A stretch of 64,000 nucleotides of DNA from Rattus norvegicus (taxonomy: Eukaryota > Chordata > Mammalia > Rodentia > Muridae): positions 92,082,662-92,146,661 of the forward strand of contig NC_086027.1 in NCBI RefSeq assembly GCF_036323735.1, given 5' to 3'. Positions 23,069 to 34,863 of the stretch are shown in pieces. The notes under the pieces were generated by a model that was not told the DNA's origin, made no database searches, and worked only from the letters and a program-made list of their open reading frames with translations. Every line of letters starts with the position of its first letter. Positions within the stretch are counted from its first letter, which is position 1. The translations under genes and the position numbers were made by a program.

Positions 23069-23105
23069 TTGCTTTCTCTGGCGAACACTAGGACGAATCC
23101 CTGAA

Positions 23106-24976
23106 GTAGTTCATCCACTTAGCTGCAGTCACAGCTCACTTCTGGCAGTTCTGGCTTCCCGCTGCCCCTACTGGTGTGCACACGTCCCCTGGAAGACCCT
23201 CTATTTGCCCTCTACAACAAAACGGGAGGTATAGGCGTGGTCACTTGTGCCAGTGTATCCAGCTCTTTTGCTTTCCTCTAAGCATCCTGTCCTGTTTTAA
23301 CTCTCCTGGGGCTTCATGTAACTCATTTTCCTCGGATGGGACTCTGCCCGTCTCTCACCTGTTTGACCCTATGAGCAGAAAAAGGTTTCGAAACTCGCAA
23401 CAGTGGCCATCCTTCGGAGGCAGCATTCGGAACCCGAAAGCAAACATTAGGGATGCTCTGTTGTCTGCTCAGCATCTCTTTGGGCAGAAACAGCCTTTAT
23501 TTTCTTTAAAAAAGAAAGAAAGAAAGAAAGACACTGGTGGTAGCAGCTGTTAAGAAGAGGGCATAGAACATCCTGCCCTTCCTTTTCTAATCGAAAAGCA
23601 AACTAAAAATGAATACCCTGAGACTTCCAGGAAAGGGAAGATGGAATAAATAAAAATTTCCCTCCTTGTCATTTGCAAGTATAACTAGGACTCTCCATAT
23701 TATGAATTGTATATAGAAAAAAAATCTGGCAAAAGCAAGGAGAGCAACTAGGGGCCTGGACATGCAAAGAATATGGTGGGGGCCTCTAGCCAAACGACAG
23801 AGACAGCCTAGCCGGACAGAAAATGTACAGATACCTGTTTCACCATGGCTGAACGTTAGAGGAGAGAAAATCCCACTGCTAATTGTAGCACCAAAAGCTA
23901 ATGTGGAAGTTTATATTCCAGTGCCCTGAGCTGGAAGGATGCAAGTCATTCTCAGGGCCAGCTAGTACAGGGAAGGCTAAGCATGGATCAGGACTTCCGT
24001 CCCTTCTAGGCAGAAGCAGCACCTTCCTCTTGTCTACTCTCAGCACAGCACCTGTGAAATCCACATGTCTACAAGTTGGCATCAATAATGGGTTCTCCTA
24101 ACCAGCCACAGCACCACACAGATAGATGCTGTGAGAGCAAAGAAGGTGGGGAGATATTTAGCTCTGTATAGCCCATAGCAACCTGTGCTCAGCTTCCTGC
24201 CTTGATGTCCGTAGAGCCTTGGTGGTAATGAAGAGGTGGCTTATACCTCAGAAGAAATGAGGTCCTGTAATAGCCTTGGTGCAGATCTCTGGAGGCATAG
24301 CCTGGGAGATATCAGTTAGGCCAGAAAGGAGCCTGTGGTTTCTACCTAGGAAGGCTGAGGTGAGGACCTATCTCCCCTCAGATATCACCGAAAGTAATCT
24401 GGGAGCCTAACAGGCTAATGCACTGGCAGGAATAGCAGCATTGCCCTGCCTACTTTGATCTGCAAGAAGCCTGCTAACTCAGTCAGTTAAGTAAGACTCA
24501 GTCTTCAGACACGTTACCCTAAGCCATCAGGTTCGTAGGGGAAATTATACATCAGGCTAATAACCAGGAAGGTTTCAAAACGAAGGAAAGATAACACAAG
24601 CAATTACTTAAAAAATGAAGGGAAAAAAAGGAACTCTGAACTGAGATGACAGAGATGTTAAAGCAATCCTTCACGTTTTTATGAATGGGTATAATAAAAG
24701 TAGAGATGGCCTCTTGTGTCAACAATTTCCACATCTGTGGGGACAACTAGCTTTTGGTAAAATGATTTGAGAAGACAGGTGAGGTTTGCATGTCTGTGGT
24801 CTATGCTGCCCTGTTTCTTGTGGGAACTTGAGTATACCAAGATTTGGGACATTATCCTGTGGCTCAAAGCCACACTCAGCAAACAAATTTAAAGTAGTTG
24901 AAATCTTTTACTATGTGCCTCCCAAACACAGTGGGAAAAAAAAAAGAGAAGCAAAATGGAGAACAGAGGAAATATT
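23106..24976. other. Unique sequence, 1.9 kb, CpG shore then AT-rich
   Basis: From 23106 to about 23450 scattered CpGs remain (TTTCGAAACTCGC, TTCGGAGG, AACCCGAAAGC), consistent with a CpG-island shore. A short GAAA tract lies at 23508-23530. The open frame 23176-23553 has no recognised domain. Nothing was recognised further right. Confidence 0.4.
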
Positions 24977-25100
24977 GGCAGGCATGCCATTCTGTAGGCT
25001 CACATTTGTAGGCAGGCTCAGGATCTCTGTGTGAGTAGCAGGCCAGCTTCATAGTGAGATACAGAACAAGATCTCCTCTCAAAACAAACCAGCAAACCAG
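24977..25100 (+). mobile_element. Degenerate B1-like SINE, sense
   Basis: The landmarks GGCAGGCTCAGGATCTCTGTG, GTAGCAGGCCAGCTTCATAG, TGAGATACAGAACAAGATCT and an A-rich end with CAAA/CCAGC units follow the B1 (7SL-derived) order at high divergence. Confidence 0.6.
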
Positions 25101-25694
25101 CAAAGATCAAACAAACTCTCCCTGACAGAATTCTAAATATACGGATCTAAAGGAAACTTTAAAAAGTAGTTTAAGTTCACCGTGTAGTTCACTTTCTAGA
25201 AACTACTAAGTAGGCCTGATAGAAAGTTACTTTGCACCAAATAAATCTAGAAGAAAAGTATCAAGCAGCGATGTATGCTTCCTTCTCAAGAACGTAGAGA
25301 GAAAAGTAGTACAAAATAAGGTCAAACCAAGAAGGCCGGGGGTCTGAGGAGGAGCAGCTTGGGAAAGAAAGTGCTTGACTTGCAGTAGCAATAGTGCCAA
25401 ACTGACCTTGATTCTGAGAACTGACGTGAAAATAGCAAACTGTTGAATGTCTCCAGGATGTCCCAGGGAACAAGGCCCTGTTGACATCTTTGTTTTGGAC
25501 TTCCAGCCTTCAGAAGTGCAGAATGGTACATTTCTGTTGCTTTTAAATTGCCCTCGGTGTGATAGTTTGTTAAAGTTGTTTTAGGAAATGGGCTCATTTG
25601 ATACCAGAAGCCCCAAATCTACTTAGGAAATTGAATTTTAATTAGAGAAAATCCTCTCAAAAACTGTAATTTTCTGGCCCAGATAGCTTCACTA
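25101..25694. other. Unique sequence, 0.6 kb
   Basis: Nothing recognised. The overlapping minus frames at 25227-25597 show no domain. Confidence 0.45.
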
Positions 25695-26065
25695 AGGAAT
25701 CTTCACACCAACCAGAAAGCACACATGGGCTGTTCCTAGGCCTCCCCACACATATGTAGCAGATGTGCACCTCGGTCTTCACGTGGGTTCTGAACAAATG
25801 GAATGGGGGCTATCCCCAAAACTGTTGCCTGTGTGTGGGATATGTTCTAGCTGGCAGCCTTGTCTGGCTTTAGTAGGAGAGAAAGCGCCTAGCCTAGCAG
25901 AGACCTGAAGTGCCAGGGTGGGGGGATTCCAGGGGCCACCACATGCTCAGAGGAGAACGGGAAGAAGGTTGGAGAAAGAATTGTGGGAGGGGGTACCAGT
26001 GACTGGGAGAGGGGTAATGAGTAGGATGTAAAGTCAATAAATAAAAAAATAAAATTAAATAATAA
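25695..26065 (+). mobile_element. L1 3' UTR, Lx-like, sense
   Basis: Landmarks of an Lx-type L1 tail in order are CACATATGTAGCAGATGTGC, TGGGATATGTTCTAGCTGGC, GAAGCGCCTAGCCTAGCAGA, TGAAGTGCCAGGGTGGGGGG and GGATGTAAAGTCAATAAATA with an A-rich end. No ORF2 is attached, so the copy is 5'-truncated within the UTR. Confidence 0.85.
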
Positions 26066-26242
26066 AAAAGAGAATTTGTTCAAATATATAAAGATAAAAG
26101 TGACTTGATGAAATCACATGAGGAGGGAATCCTAATTCACTTTATGAGGCCAGTGTATGTAGAAACCCAAATGAGAGAAGAGAAACAGAAAAATGCAGGC
26201 TAACAGTCCAGACACAAATACACAGTCAGGTCAGAATTATTT

Positions 26243-26470
26243 TAAAAAATATATTTGTTTTTATTATTTTTTAATTATGTGTGCGTGTGTTTGTCTGTGT
26301 CTGTGTGTGTGTTTGTGGTATTGCACAGGAATGCAGGTGTTCATGGAGACCAGAGGAGGGCACCGGGTCCCCTGGGACTGCAATAACAGGCTTTGTGAGC
26401 TATGGGCCTCCTGACTTAAGTGATGGGAACTGAACCTGGTCCTCTGCAAGACCTACTGCTCTCTAGCCCT
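26243..26470 (-). mobile_element. B3/B2 SINE, antisense
   Basis: T-rich start, GT-rich patch, GGAGACCAGAGGAGGGCACC, GTCCCCTGGGACTGCAATAA, GGGAACTGAACCTGGTCCTC, and CTACTGCTCTCTAGCCC at the end: the antisense order of a B3 element. Confidence 0.85.
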
Positions 26471-26555
26471 AAAGCAGCAGTTACTTTCAGGGTATGAGGG
26501 TAGTCCTAAATTTGAAAATCACACTGATTGCTATAACTTAGTATATTTACAGGTT

Positions 26556-26633
26556 AAAAAACACCCAATCCTGGGCTGGAGAGATGGCTCAGCCGTTAAA
26601 GGCTAGGCTCACAACCAAAAAACACCCGATCCT
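26556..26633 (+). mobile_element. Minimal 44-bp B2-derived SINE with 17-bp TSD
   Basis: The insert 26573-26616 consists only of the B2 head (GGGCTGGAGAGATGGCTCAG, CGTTAAAGG) joined directly to GGCTCACAACC, a motif from the middle of B2, so about 90 bases of a normal B2 are absent. It lies between AAAAAACACCCAATCCT (26556-26572) and AAAAAACACCCGATCCT (26617-26633), a 17-bp duplication with one mismatch. It therefore inserted as a short molecule and was not trimmed afterwards. I recall similar short elements elsewhere in murid genomes. Confidence 0.88.
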
Positions 26634-26912
26634 GTCAGTTAAAGCAAGAAAAAATATGACAAAATCCGATGCACTCTTTTGACAAAAATGCTCAGAAAAA
26701 TAGGAATATTAAAAGAAGTAGTCTGATAAAAAGCAACTACCAGGACCCTGAATATCACACAGTAAGGAAAGACTACACCATGGTTCTCCCTAAAACTGAA
26801 AAGCAGACATGGTTACCCATCCTGTTCATGTTCAATCAGTACTGTGCTGAAAATGCTGGCTCATGCAATAGGCAAGAAAGAGACAAGCAGCTTAGCCAGG
26901 AAGAAGTAAAAC

Positions 26913-27028
<116 letters not shown>

Positions 27029-27034
27029 TTCTTG

Positions 27035-27118
27035 ATAGGCTGAATGCTAATGACCACACTACCCTGCCTAAGCCTCCTGCTTGCCAGGATTACAGACATG
27101 TGACTCCATGTTCAGTGA
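27035..27118 (-). mobile_element. B1-like SINE fragment, antisense
   Basis: CCTGCCTAAGCCTCCTGCTTGC followed by CAGGATTACAGACATGTGAC resembles the antisense head of B1 (the CCTCC...GTGCTGGGATTA region). It is diverged and short. Confidence 0.55.
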
Positions 27119-28670
27119 AAAATATATTGTTGATTTTTAGAAAACAATTCTGCTTACAAAGTCTCAGGATAATAGATCAAAATGTAAAATACTATTTTAT
27201 ACTCATTGGCTATGTAAATATTGAAGTTAAAGTATCATTTAAATTTACACAAAAGAAAAACAAAGAAGAACTCAGACTAATATCTAATAAAACATAATAC
27301 AGGATTGATGTCTGAAATGACAAGATTCTAATGGAAGAAATCAGAGACTATGGAGAGTTACAGGTACCTGCTGTGCCAGGAATTGGAAACTCATCACAGC
27401 AAAGATATGAGACCTCTTCAGACTCATACTAGGTTTGATATATTCCTGTCCCGCAAGAGTATTTTATAGATGCCAACAAGATTATACTAAAATGTATATA
27501 GAAGTGGAAGAATACCAGAAAGGCTTAAAAGCTATTAGAAAATTAAAGATGAGTAGAAATCAGTCTATAACACTTTAAGACATAATATTAAAGTAATTCC
27601 AGGCACGTACTTGATAGAGAGATGGAGCAAAAATCAATGAAACAGAACAGAAAAATATTAATACATATACAACACAAATATGCCCAATGATGTTTTTACA
27701 AAGTTGAAGACTAACTCAATTAAAAAAGATAAGTTACCCATTTTCTACAGATAATGCGGTAACATCTGGACACTCATGTGCTAAAAAATGATTGTCGGTC
27801 ACTATATCAGACATATCTTATACAGATCATAAACTTTAATTAAACATCAGAAATAAAGCTCAAAACACAATGATCATACAACATAAGCAAAAATCCTTGA
27901 GATCTAATACTAAGCAAACCCACTTAATTTTTACACTAAAAGCACAATCTACATAAAGAAAACTTGTTAAGTTCATTGAATTATTAGATCCGAGAAACAC
28001 CCAGTTGAAAAGGTTTAAAGACAAATTGTTGGCTGGGAGACTGTTTGCAAACAAGGTATTAGGTGAAAGAGTGAAATGTAGGACATGTTTTTAAAGCTTG
28101 TTAAAATTCAAAGCAGACAGATTCATTTTCTACCTAGACAATAAACAGGGAAATACATAGCCATTCCAGCAAAGAGGGTCTACATGAAAATAAACTCACA
28201 ATAAAAGATCAACGTTACTGTCTATTGGAAAAGTGCAAGTGGAAACCACCATATTTCACTGCATGCTTGTCAGAATGACAGATCGAAAGAGAGTAACAAA
28301 ACCAATGATTGGTTAAAAGAATTTACCATCAGGCATTCACTACTTAGAAGTATAAAATGTGGAAATCACTCTGAAGCAGTTTGAAGAGCTTAGAGCACTA
28401 GATGTGCTGGGACCGCAGGGCCCAACGGTTGTGTCCCTGTGTGTATCTTATAGAAAATAACCTTTGTTTTCACACCAGCTCATTATGCAAATGTTTGTTA
28501 ATAGTTTTATTACAGAGCTGGAAATAACACAAATATCCCTCATGGGCTAGGTGACTAAACAAGCTGATAGACCGGAAGTATGATTCCGCAAAACAAAAAT
28601 AAAATCTCAGTTTATAAAGGGATCTGGATAGTCCTGTAGGAAATCAAGTTGAGGGAAAAAAGCAATCCAG

Positions 28671-28989
28671 TGGTCTTGTTTTCTATGGTTGTATTTATTT
28701 AGCATGTCTGTTATGCATGCTAGGTAACATGTAGCATGTTATGTAACAGCAAACTCATAGAAACATTGTTACATTAAGATGGACAAGAGAAGAAGTGGAT
28801 TTGAACAGAAATACTACATAATTTTCATTCTACCCATGTCATTATGACATTGTTGTGTTGTAATATTGAATTATAATTTTAGTTTGTTATTATATGGGTA
28901 AACTAGATAGATTCCTGGTTTATATTTCTTTCGTTTCTGATGGATATGAGAATTACCTCACAATAATTCCAATACAAAATACTTAAAGT
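28671..28989. other. Unique AT-rich sequence
   Basis: No repeat recognised. Short inverted GCATGC/CATGTAGCATG motifs occur at 28700-28740. Confidence 0.45.
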
Positions 28990-29206
28990 GTCATTTTTAT
29001 TGATGTATATGCATATGCTTTTACATGGCTTTATGTGTGCCACATGCATGTAGGTACCCGTGGAGGCCAGAAGATGGCATTAGATTCCTGCTACTGGAAT
29101 CACAGGGAATTGTGAGCCATTCAACATTGGTGCTGGGAACTGAACCTGGGTTTTTTGAAAGAGAAGCAAATATTCTTAACCACTGAGCCATCTTTTTAGC
29201 TCCTAA
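28990..29206 (-). mobile_element. B3 SINE, antisense
   Basis: Antisense B3 landmarks: TTTTTATTGATGTATATGC, GTGGAGGCCAGAAGATGGCA, GGTGCTGGGAACTGAACCTG, TTCTTAACCACTGAGCCATC and a TTTTTAGCTCC end. Confidence 0.88.
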
Positions 29207-29297
29207 AAAGAAAAAAATATTGTCAACTGGTGTACTGCATGGAGTAAACAGCATAGGACCTACAGAGAAATATAGATCTTTTCTCTGTCTTTACTTC

Positions 29298-29301
29298 ATC
29301 C

Positions 29302-29360
<59 letters not shown>

Positions 29361-29510
29361 ATCTATCTGCACATATAATATATGCATATATGTATATAAA
29401 ACATGCATATGTATATACACGCATATATATCTTCTCTCTACACACACATACACACACATATATATGTATATATATGTATGTGTATATATATATGTATATG
29501 TATATATGTA

Positions 29511-29588
<78 letters not shown>
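29298..29588. repeat. Compound microsatellite (ATCT)n - TATG/TA-rich - (AT)n - (GA)n
   Basis: ATCT tetramers (29298-29368), then irregular TATG/CATA/TA sequence, a long AT run near 29513-29553, and a (GA)17 run (29554-29587). The Tyr/Ile and Arg/Glu frames on both strands are artefacts. Confidence 0.95.
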
Positions 29589-29589
<1 letters not shown>

Positions 29590-29847
29590 CTGCTAGACAG
29601 AATGAAATAAACAGACATGCTAGCATGAGCAGCTTCCTTGTAACTGGATTCACACATGCTGAAGTTTTTGTTCCTTCTACAGGCGCCTAGGCTTTAAAAG
29701 TCTAGTGAGGTGTTTGTGTACACACTGCACCAGGACACAAGGATATTGATTTTACTTACTCGCTTTTTATACTATTGCATTTTCTCACCTAGACTTTTGA
29801 GAATCCATCTGTCGGTTTCCTATTGCCACCTTAACAGATTATTAGAG

Positions 29848-30125
29848 ATAGCACAGGCAGCCAAGTGCTAAGGTGCAAACACTAGAACTGAATTATGATC
29901 CCCAACACCCATGTAAAATACCTATCTATGGTAACCTAGAAGTACCATCCTAGTGCAGGGGAGGCAGAGACGGCAATGTCTCTGGAGCTCACTAGCCACC
30001 CCATTTTGCTGATTCTTGAGCTCCAGGTGAGACATTCTGTTTTCAAACAAGGCAAAGAATGACAGGGAAGAACAACCAAAGTGAGTCTCTTGTGCATGCT
30101 CCACACCCCTCTTCCAAACCCTTAC
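29848..30125 (+). mobile_element. Degenerate composite SINE (B3/B4-like), sense
   Basis: AAGTGCTAAGGTGCAAACAC, TGATCCCCAACACCCATG, GCAGGGGAGGCAGAGACGGC and CTTGAGCTCCAGGTGAGAC, ending CTTGTGCATGCTCCACACC, follow the order of a tRNA-type head joined to a B1-like middle. The match is diverged and the subfamily uncertain. Confidence 0.5.
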
Positions 30126-30880
30126 ACTACTGGGACCTTAGAAGCCTAAAGCAAACAGAGAATTTAAGATATTGCAGTCCAGAAACCAGGCAAATCTGAT
30201 TCTTACCAGGTTAAGTTCAAGGTGTCAGCAGACTGCTTTCCTCTTCTAGGACTCTAAAGAAGAAATTGTCTGGTCATTTGGCTTATTGTCAGAATATGAG
30301 TCTTATGTTTGTAGGTCTGAGGTCTTCATATTCTTTCTAGCTTCAGATTTGGGGACATTCCCTGCCTCTAGAATTTGGTACATTTTTTGGCTTTCTGCTC
30401 TCTCCTCTCACCTTTGTAGATTGCAATGGTGAACCATATGCTTCTTTCATAGTGTCTGTGTGTCCTCCTCTCCACATTTAAGGACTTAAGAGGTTGATGA
30501 GGACACCTGGATCCAGGGTGATCACATCTCAGAGGTTTTCACCTCACCACACCTGCACTGACACTCTCTGACCATGGGAGGTGACACTTTTGCAGCTGAG
30601 GGGGATCACAACATGAACATCTTTAGGTAACTACAATTGTGCTTGCCCAAATCAATCTTAGTGGCTGGAGCTGGGGATAAGGAGAGGGAGCTCCATATCT
30701 CCAGTGCATAGAGTGACACGCCAGAATCTTTCTTCAGGGACATGATCTACTTATGGAGATGATCTCCCGATTGTGTCCTGGCCCACACCTCTCTATTTTG
30801 GAGAGTCTAAAATACTAAACTTGACTCCTTTCCTTTCAGTATTCAAAAAATATGTTTGCCTCAGTTATGGTGGGGGGGTT
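30126..30880. other. Unique sequence, 0.75 kb
   Basis: No repeat or exon recognised. Confidence 0.45.
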
Positions 30881-31215
30881 TCTATCACAGAATATCACAG
30901 TTCTACAAATATTTATTTCTCATGGTTTTAGACAATTATCCCCACATGCAATACACTCTCAGATTCTGTGTCTAGTGTGAGCCCATTTTGTACTTGATGG
31001 TTCGTACTTAGAACTTATAACCCTACTTTTGCTTCAGTCTCCTATGTGGTGAAATTATAGGTGTACACCTCCATGATCTGTTCTGTGACCTCTTTTAAAA
31101 AGAAGCTTCATGAGAAATACTTAAATCAAGTCCAAATGGATTCATCCTTTGATATGATCATAATGGTGATTAGATTTCAACATTGACTTTAGGAGGACAC
31201 AAGCATTCAACTCAT
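30881..31215 (-). mobile_element. MLT1/MaLR-type LTR, antisense, with nested B1-like fragment
   Basis: AATATTTATTTCTCATGG near 30910 and TTAGATTTCAACATTGACTT with GGAGGACACAAGCATTCAAC at 31168-31212 are the two ends of an MLT1-class LTR in antisense. The middle is replaced by a B1-like insertion (31031-31090). Old and diverged. Confidence 0.6.
31031..31090 (-). mobile_element. B1-like fragment nested in MLT1 LTR, antisense
   Basis: TTCAGTCTCCTATGTGGTGA followed by ATTATAGGTGTACACCTCCA matches the antisense B1 head at low identity. Confidence 0.45.
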
Positions 31216-34189
31216 GCTGATTATATCTTGACGTTCAGGGGTCGTTGTTGTGGATGTGCACACTGAACAGTGGCAGGGGCAGCAAGGACCTTACCTATTC
31301 CCAGAGGCTTAGGAAGACCAAGGCTTTGCTAGACAGGGTTGTTACATACAACAAGGTTGGGTTAGGGCAGATGTGATCAAGATATGTTGTATATGTAAGA
31401 ACATTTCAAAGAATATATAAAATAGTATTATCAAAGAGAGATTTTAACTCATAATAAACCAGAAGGACTTTGAAGGTCTAAAGGAAGTTGACCAACAGGC
31501 AGATGAAATGTGGAAGTCTGAGTGACACCTACCCCCAGTGTGATCATGGATGGTGGCTTCTGAGGGCTGTGCGAAGGATAGAGACAATGTCTTCATGATG
31601 GTGGTATTGCTTTCTTCCTATGTAGAATTCAGCTTGCTAATGATTTCCCTTTATAATTCATACAACTCGTTAAATACACATCTAAGAAGTACCATAATAG
31701 TCTCTTGCCCTCCCTGTCCTTGTATGTTTGGTGAGGCACTTGGTTTCATTATGACCATGTTTAACACAGTTTTGATCACTGACAATGGCTTCTTTTCTCC
31801 CAAACTATCTGACCATGATGGTATATATTTCCTTGTGAAGAAAGGAGGAAAAGAACAAGAAAAAGTTAAAGACCCAGGCAAGAAACCAGTGCCACAAGAA
31901 ATGGCTCAGTCCATAATTTTCATGTCACACAATAGGGTAGGAAACTTGTTAAGAGACAAGGAAAATGTCTATGTACATTCAAGATCCTAAAAATTCCCGA
32001 TTCTTGCAACTTGGCATTCATTTACAGAACAAAGTAGAACTTTCTGAGATTTCCTAGTGATCACAGCGCATGCCACTGCAAAGGAACAATGACATTAGAA
32101 AACTAATAATTAGATATTTCTTTTTAACATTTTGTGCAACACGTTAAACAATTATAAAAATATTTTTGAAACAAGTTACCAGGCAATTTGACATCAGGAA
32201 GTGTTCATGAACATTAGTCTGGTTGAAGTTTTGGATTTCTCTTTTCTCAGCTTTGTCACGGTCCTCAACTGTGACTCTTGTGACACTGCTCTCTAAAACG
32301 TGGGTGTGCACCAATTATGGGAGCAAGACAAGGGGGCAATTAGGTAGGTGGCAGATGGCAACTGTTAGGATCTCAGCTACTCGGGGATTCGCTGAGTACC
32401 AGGTGCTGTTCCTTAAAACTATAAGGAGAATGTTTGGTTCAGATTTCTGGAGCACATCTGAGGAGCATGGTGTGAAAATTCTGAAACGACAGACCCGAGA
32501 ATCCAGTATAGTCCTAGCAATTGCTCGGGTTACTGGACAGGGCTGTTGCTGATTCTGAGCATGCACAAGAGAGAAAATTCTCCTGTATAAGTGAGCCAAA
32601 GTAAATGTCTCCCTTAACTCAAGGAATATTACCATTGATGAGGAGCCGAAGAGATGTGGTGTTTATTGACTAGCTTAAGGAAGATGAATAGAGTCCCTGT
32701 AATCAAAGGTAGCATTGAAATTGTAAGGCATCACCATAGAGTCCAGCTATTGTCACCCTTGCCTGGGTAGCCTTTACTGTTCTTCTCTGGGAGCCCTGTC
32801 TTTGATCAGCTTCAATACATGTATTTCTAAACATCCAACACAATGTAACACATATCCTATTTGAACGTGGGCTCAAACCTAGGAAATCATGCCTGTTAGT
32901 TCCATAGGTGCTTAAATATCACAAAGACTAAATAATTTTTGGATACTTTTCCTAAACATTTCTGAGGCAAGTCTCATGTATAAAATCTCTATGGGATTCT
33001 ACAATGTCCATAGAAGATCTCAAAAAGCTTCCTCTCCAATACGTTTTAGGAACATAAAATGGGTATAAAGAGAAAGGGGCCTTTCTTAAGAGCTACAGTG
33101 GAGGGCTGGACCTAGATAGCCTATGGCTGTTCTAGTGTTGTCCCAAGCAGAGCCCATGTAGATCCTACTTGACAAATGCATGGACTGAAAATGTAGTATG
33201 TTCTAAAAGTCTTTCTCCATAGCAAGACATTCATGCTCATAGTGTTCCTTTACTTATTCCTACTATGCAAAATTATGGATCCCAAGAACTACACCAGTCA
33301 ATAGCACACGCTTGTGATGTGAAAATACAGTCTACCAAGGCAAGAGAGGAGACAAGCGCTCCATCTACTGCATGGCATGGGACCCAGAATGTACTGGGAA
33401 TGTGATTTGGTTCTGTTGTTAGTTTTGTTTGTCTGAGACTGGGCCTGAGGGCTTTTTCAGCCAGTGGCATTCTAGGTACTTTAGGAAGACACTACTGACA
33501 GCTGTCAATATGCATGTTGATGGACACACAGTTTGCAGTGATGCACAGACATAAAAACAGGAGATGGGGAAGACTTTAGAAAAGATTCAGTTAAAAGTAT
33601 GGGTGTGGCTGTTATTTTTAAAACCACTATTCCATACATAAAAGGACTGACTCAAATCGAAGGAATCAGTTACACTTTTATAATTCATTCCTTTAATGAG
33701 AGTTATAGTTTCTATAATGAGCTGAGAAATGTTCTGGCAGAATTCTTTCACTCTTAGAGTTGAGTTTAAATATTAAATATTCATGCTTACTCCATAACTA
33801 CAGATTCATTCTAAAATAATCCCTTTTCGATCTTATAAGTATTGTTTGTTTTCTACTCTTTTAATATTTAATAGAAAATACCAACTGTTCAGCTACTTAT
33901 GTTCCCATAGCATTGTGAACCCTGTGGGTTAGCCCAACAGATATGCCTGATGTCTTACCATTTTTCCACTTTTGAAGTCTGCCATCCTTGTCACATGAGA
34001 ATAACTATCATGCAGGCAGTCACCACATCAACACAAGCATCGTTTCTTTGTTGTAAATTTGTTGGTTGACTACACACGTGGTTCAGTACAGGATAACTGC
34101 ACGGCTTACAGAGTTTTCAATTGGTAAAAGTAACTGTTCAGTGTTCCAGGCTGTGGGCTAGTGGAGCAAAGGTACAAAAGGAGTTATCT
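31216..34189. other. Long unique segment, 3 kb, with one 146-codon open frame
   Basis: No interspersed repeat was recognised. The plus frame 31550-31990 is the longest in the window that is neither low-complexity nor L1-related. It reads a hydrophobic first half and a basic patch (KKGGKEQEKVKDPGKK), with no family I know. The frame 32223-32552 has no features either. I do not call either a gene. Confidence 0.4.
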
Positions 34190-34630
34190 GGCTTCATAAA
34201 ATACCCACAGTTTATAACAGAAGTGTGCCAGGTGTCTACTGCTGTTGTAACAAACTACCATAAACTTGGTGGTCGAAAATGGCACAAATTTACTTCTTTA
34301 CAGTTTTGAAGGCTAGAGTTTGGTAGGAACATCCCAAGGTTAACATTGGTGACAAGGGCTTAATATTTCTAGAGGCTCAAAGAGAGCATGTATTTCTACT
34401 GTATACATTAGTGTCTGCCTGCATTCCTTGGCCGAGACCAAGTAACTCTAGGTGCTACCTCTATTCCACATTAACTTTTCTCTCCTTTCAAGTTCTGAAA
34501 TCTCTTTGATATGGTTGCTATAGTTACATCTTGAGCCCAGCAAATGTAATCTAGGATAACCTTTCCATTTCAACTACTTTCAGTTAATCATACTAAGGGA
34601 ATCTTTTGCTATAGTATTTATTCACACCAA
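34190..34630 (-). mobile_element. MLT1-type LTR, antisense
   Basis: TGCTGTTGTAACAAACTACC, ATAAACTTGGTGGTCGAAAA, TTTACAGTTTTGAAGGCTAG and the following order of blocks correspond to the 3' part of an MLT1 LTR in antisense. It is solitary, with no internal sequence. Confidence 0.7.
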
Positions 34631-34737
34631 TGTATTTAATGGTCCTTGGAATCAGGAGATGAAATTAGGAGAGCATATATCCTTTTAGTCTTAAACAGGA
34701 GAGTATTTTCACATAATTTCTTGTAATTAAAAATGTA

Positions 34738-34863
34738 ATTAAATTAGTGTTTTTTTTTTTCTTTTTTCTTTTTTTCGGAGCTGGGGACCGAACCCAGGAC
34801 CTTGCACATGCTAGGCAAGTGCTCTACCACTGAGCTAAATCCCCAACCCATTAAATTAGTGTT
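34738..34863 (-). mobile_element. ID SINE, antisense, with 14-bp TSD
   Basis: The T-rich antisense tail (34752-34775) leads into CGGAGCTGGGGACCGAACCC (B box in antisense) and CTCTACCACTGAGCTAAATC (A box in antisense), ending CCCCAACCC at 34849. ATTAAATTAGTGTT flanks both sides (34738-34751 and 34850-34863), identical over 14 bases. This is a recent insertion into unique DNA. Confidence 0.96.

Larger units (their letters stand above)
22345..23105 (-). promoter_or_regulatory. CpG-rich region, candidate promoter
   Basis: This is the only stretch of the window with dense CpG. By hand count there are about 16 CpGs in 22690-22930, with further ones out to 23095 (GGCGAAC, GGACGAATCC), in otherwise CpG-poor, AT-rich DNA. 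It contains a GC box at 23061-23068 and a candidate minus-strand first exon. No TATA box is visible near the presumed start, as is usual for CpG-type promoters. The orientation is inferred from the exon signals. Bidirectional activity cannot be excluded. Confidence 0.5.

Noticed and set aside
29298..29368. Regular ATCT array that might suggest a repeat-spacer (CRISPR-like) arrangement
   Set aside because: A simple tetranucleotide microsatellite with no spacers, in a mammalian genome.
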